64,000 nt of DNA from Dyadobacter luteus (GTDB lineage: Bacteria; Bacteroidota; Bacteroidia; Cytophagales; Spirosomataceae), in contig NZ_QNUL01000004.1 in the NCBI RefSeq assembly GCF_003383615.1, forward strand, positions 310,001-374,000, read 5' to 3'. The notes below the pieces were generated by a model that searched no databases, was not told the origin of the DNA, and worked only from the letters and a program-made list of their open reading frames with translations. The position numbers and the translations under genes are program-made. Shown here piece by piece: positions 63,347-64,000 of the stretch. Position 1 is the first letter of the stretch; each line of letters opens with the position of its first letter.

Positions 63347-64000
63347 ATGACAGATAAAATAAGTGGAAACTACAGGTGGGTGATTTGCACCCTGCTCTTT
63401 TTTGCAACCACGATCAATTACTTGGACCGGCAGGTACTGGGTCTTTTAAAGCCTATTCTTGAACAGCAGTACAACTGGACTGAAACGGATTACAGCTACA
63501 TCGTGATGGCCTTTTCTTCGACCTACGCCGTGGGTCTGGTTGTTTTCGGAAGAATTATCGACAAGATTGGCGCGCGGTCGGGCTATTCTATATCAGTTAC
63601 CATCTGGAGTATTGCTGCGATGTGTCACGCGCTGGTCAACAGCGCTTTTGGTTTCGGTCTGGCAAGAGCGGCCTTGGGAATCGGAGAATCCGGAAACTTC
63701 CCGGCTGCTGTCAAGACTGTTACAGAATGGTTTCCCAAAAGGGAGCGTGCACTTGCAACAGGTATTTTTGATTCCGGAGCTAATATCGGAGCCTGTGTAG
63801 CACCGATTATGGTGCCGTGGCTTCTGGGAATCTACGGTTGGCAGGCTGCTTTTATCATCACGGGCGCGATAGGTTTTTTCTGGCTGATCGCCTGGAGAAT
63901 AATCTATCGCCAGCCCGAGCAGCATCCGAAGCTCTCTGCCGGTGAGCTTCAGTATATCAGAATTGATGATACCGAATCGGAGCGCGAAGCAGATCAGCAG
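63347..64000 (+). CDS. MFS transporter, hexuronate (ExuT)/ACS-type, cut by the window end
   Basis: An ATG at 63347 opens a frame that runs without stop to the last base (218 codons visible). The sequence is a major facilitator of the anion:cation symporter group: LLFFATTINYLDRQVLGLLK in helix 1, then AVGLVVFGRIIDKIGARSGY, ARAALGIGESGNFPAAVKTV and EWFPKRERALATGIFDSGAN. Hexuronate transporters share this pattern. About half of the usual 430 residues are present. In this operon it would bring uronic acids or short oligomers across the inner membrane. Substrate is inferred from the neighbours only. Confidence 0.9.
   Translation, partial: MTDKISGNYRWVICTLLFFATTINYLDRQVLGLLKPILEQQYNWTETDYSYIVMAFSSTYAVGLVVFGRIIDKIGARSGYSISVTIWSIAAMCHALVNSAFGFGLARAALGIGESGNFPAAVKTVTEWFPKRERALATGIFDSGANIGACVAPIMVPWLLGIYGWQAAFIITGAIGFFWLIAWRIIYRQPEQHPKLSAGELQYIRIDDTESEREADQQ

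Overview
The window comes from a Bacteroidota chromosome, most likely a cytophagal, Dyadobacter/Spirosoma-like soil or plant bacterium. This rests on a SusC/SusD pair, a hybrid two-component system, C-terminal type IX secretion (T9SS) sorting modules, permease-prefix/PadR genes, two-part HipA and a TTTG/TAnnTTTG promoter. The genus is inference. I saw no rRNA, tRNA, CRISPR array, integrase or transposase.

Layout. 0-2 kb: a lysine-rich micro-ORF, a transglutaminase-like protease whose N-terminus is frameshifted, and a bestrophin-type channel. 2.3-8 kb: an AraC regulator and a minus-strand signalling operon (receiver protein, CheB-CheR-PAS fusion, histidine kinase, second CheB) with no chemoreceptor, CheA or CheW; the kinase appears to have been cut from the fusion by one extra A. 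8-9.5 kb: a small helical unknown and an isolated GH13 C-terminal domain.

10-25.3 kb is a polysaccharide utilisation locus (PUL) probably aimed at alpha-mannan: SusC, SusD, a DUF3823 lipoprotein, a lipoprotein GH71/99-like enzyme, a membrane-anchored Kelch/SARP-type regulator, a GH92 alpha-mannosidase and a T9SS-exported modular GH71/99-like enzyme. It is followed by a divergent propeller kinase/LuxR response regulator pair (25.5-29.1 kb) and a 1362-residue FG-GAP repeat T9SS cargo protein (29.6-33.7 kb).

33.8-45 kb: a Fic protein preceded by two identically built operator-like dyads, a PadR regulator with a permease-prefix/FGE-like chimera, an AraC regulator divergent from a quinone-oxidoreductase-like gene, a flavodoxin-fold remnant, and an ArsR-RND-TolC efflux operon. 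45-46 kb holds two adjacent decayed genes (DUF6624 with an in-frame TGA; HipA N-domain with an in-frame TAA) and an SRPBCC protein.

46.7-64 kb: a hybrid two-component regulator, a complete DUF6624 protein, a LacI regulator, a DUF1810 protein, then a second catabolic locus with a clear Bacteroidota promoter and two operator-like sites: GH28, GH20, an unknown (alpha/alpha)-barrel-like enzyme, a TonB-dependent receptor without SusD, a divergent glucosamine-6-phosphate deaminase-like protein and an ExuT-like transporter cut by the window end. Together these suggest use of a glycan containing both uronic acid and N-acetylhexosamine.
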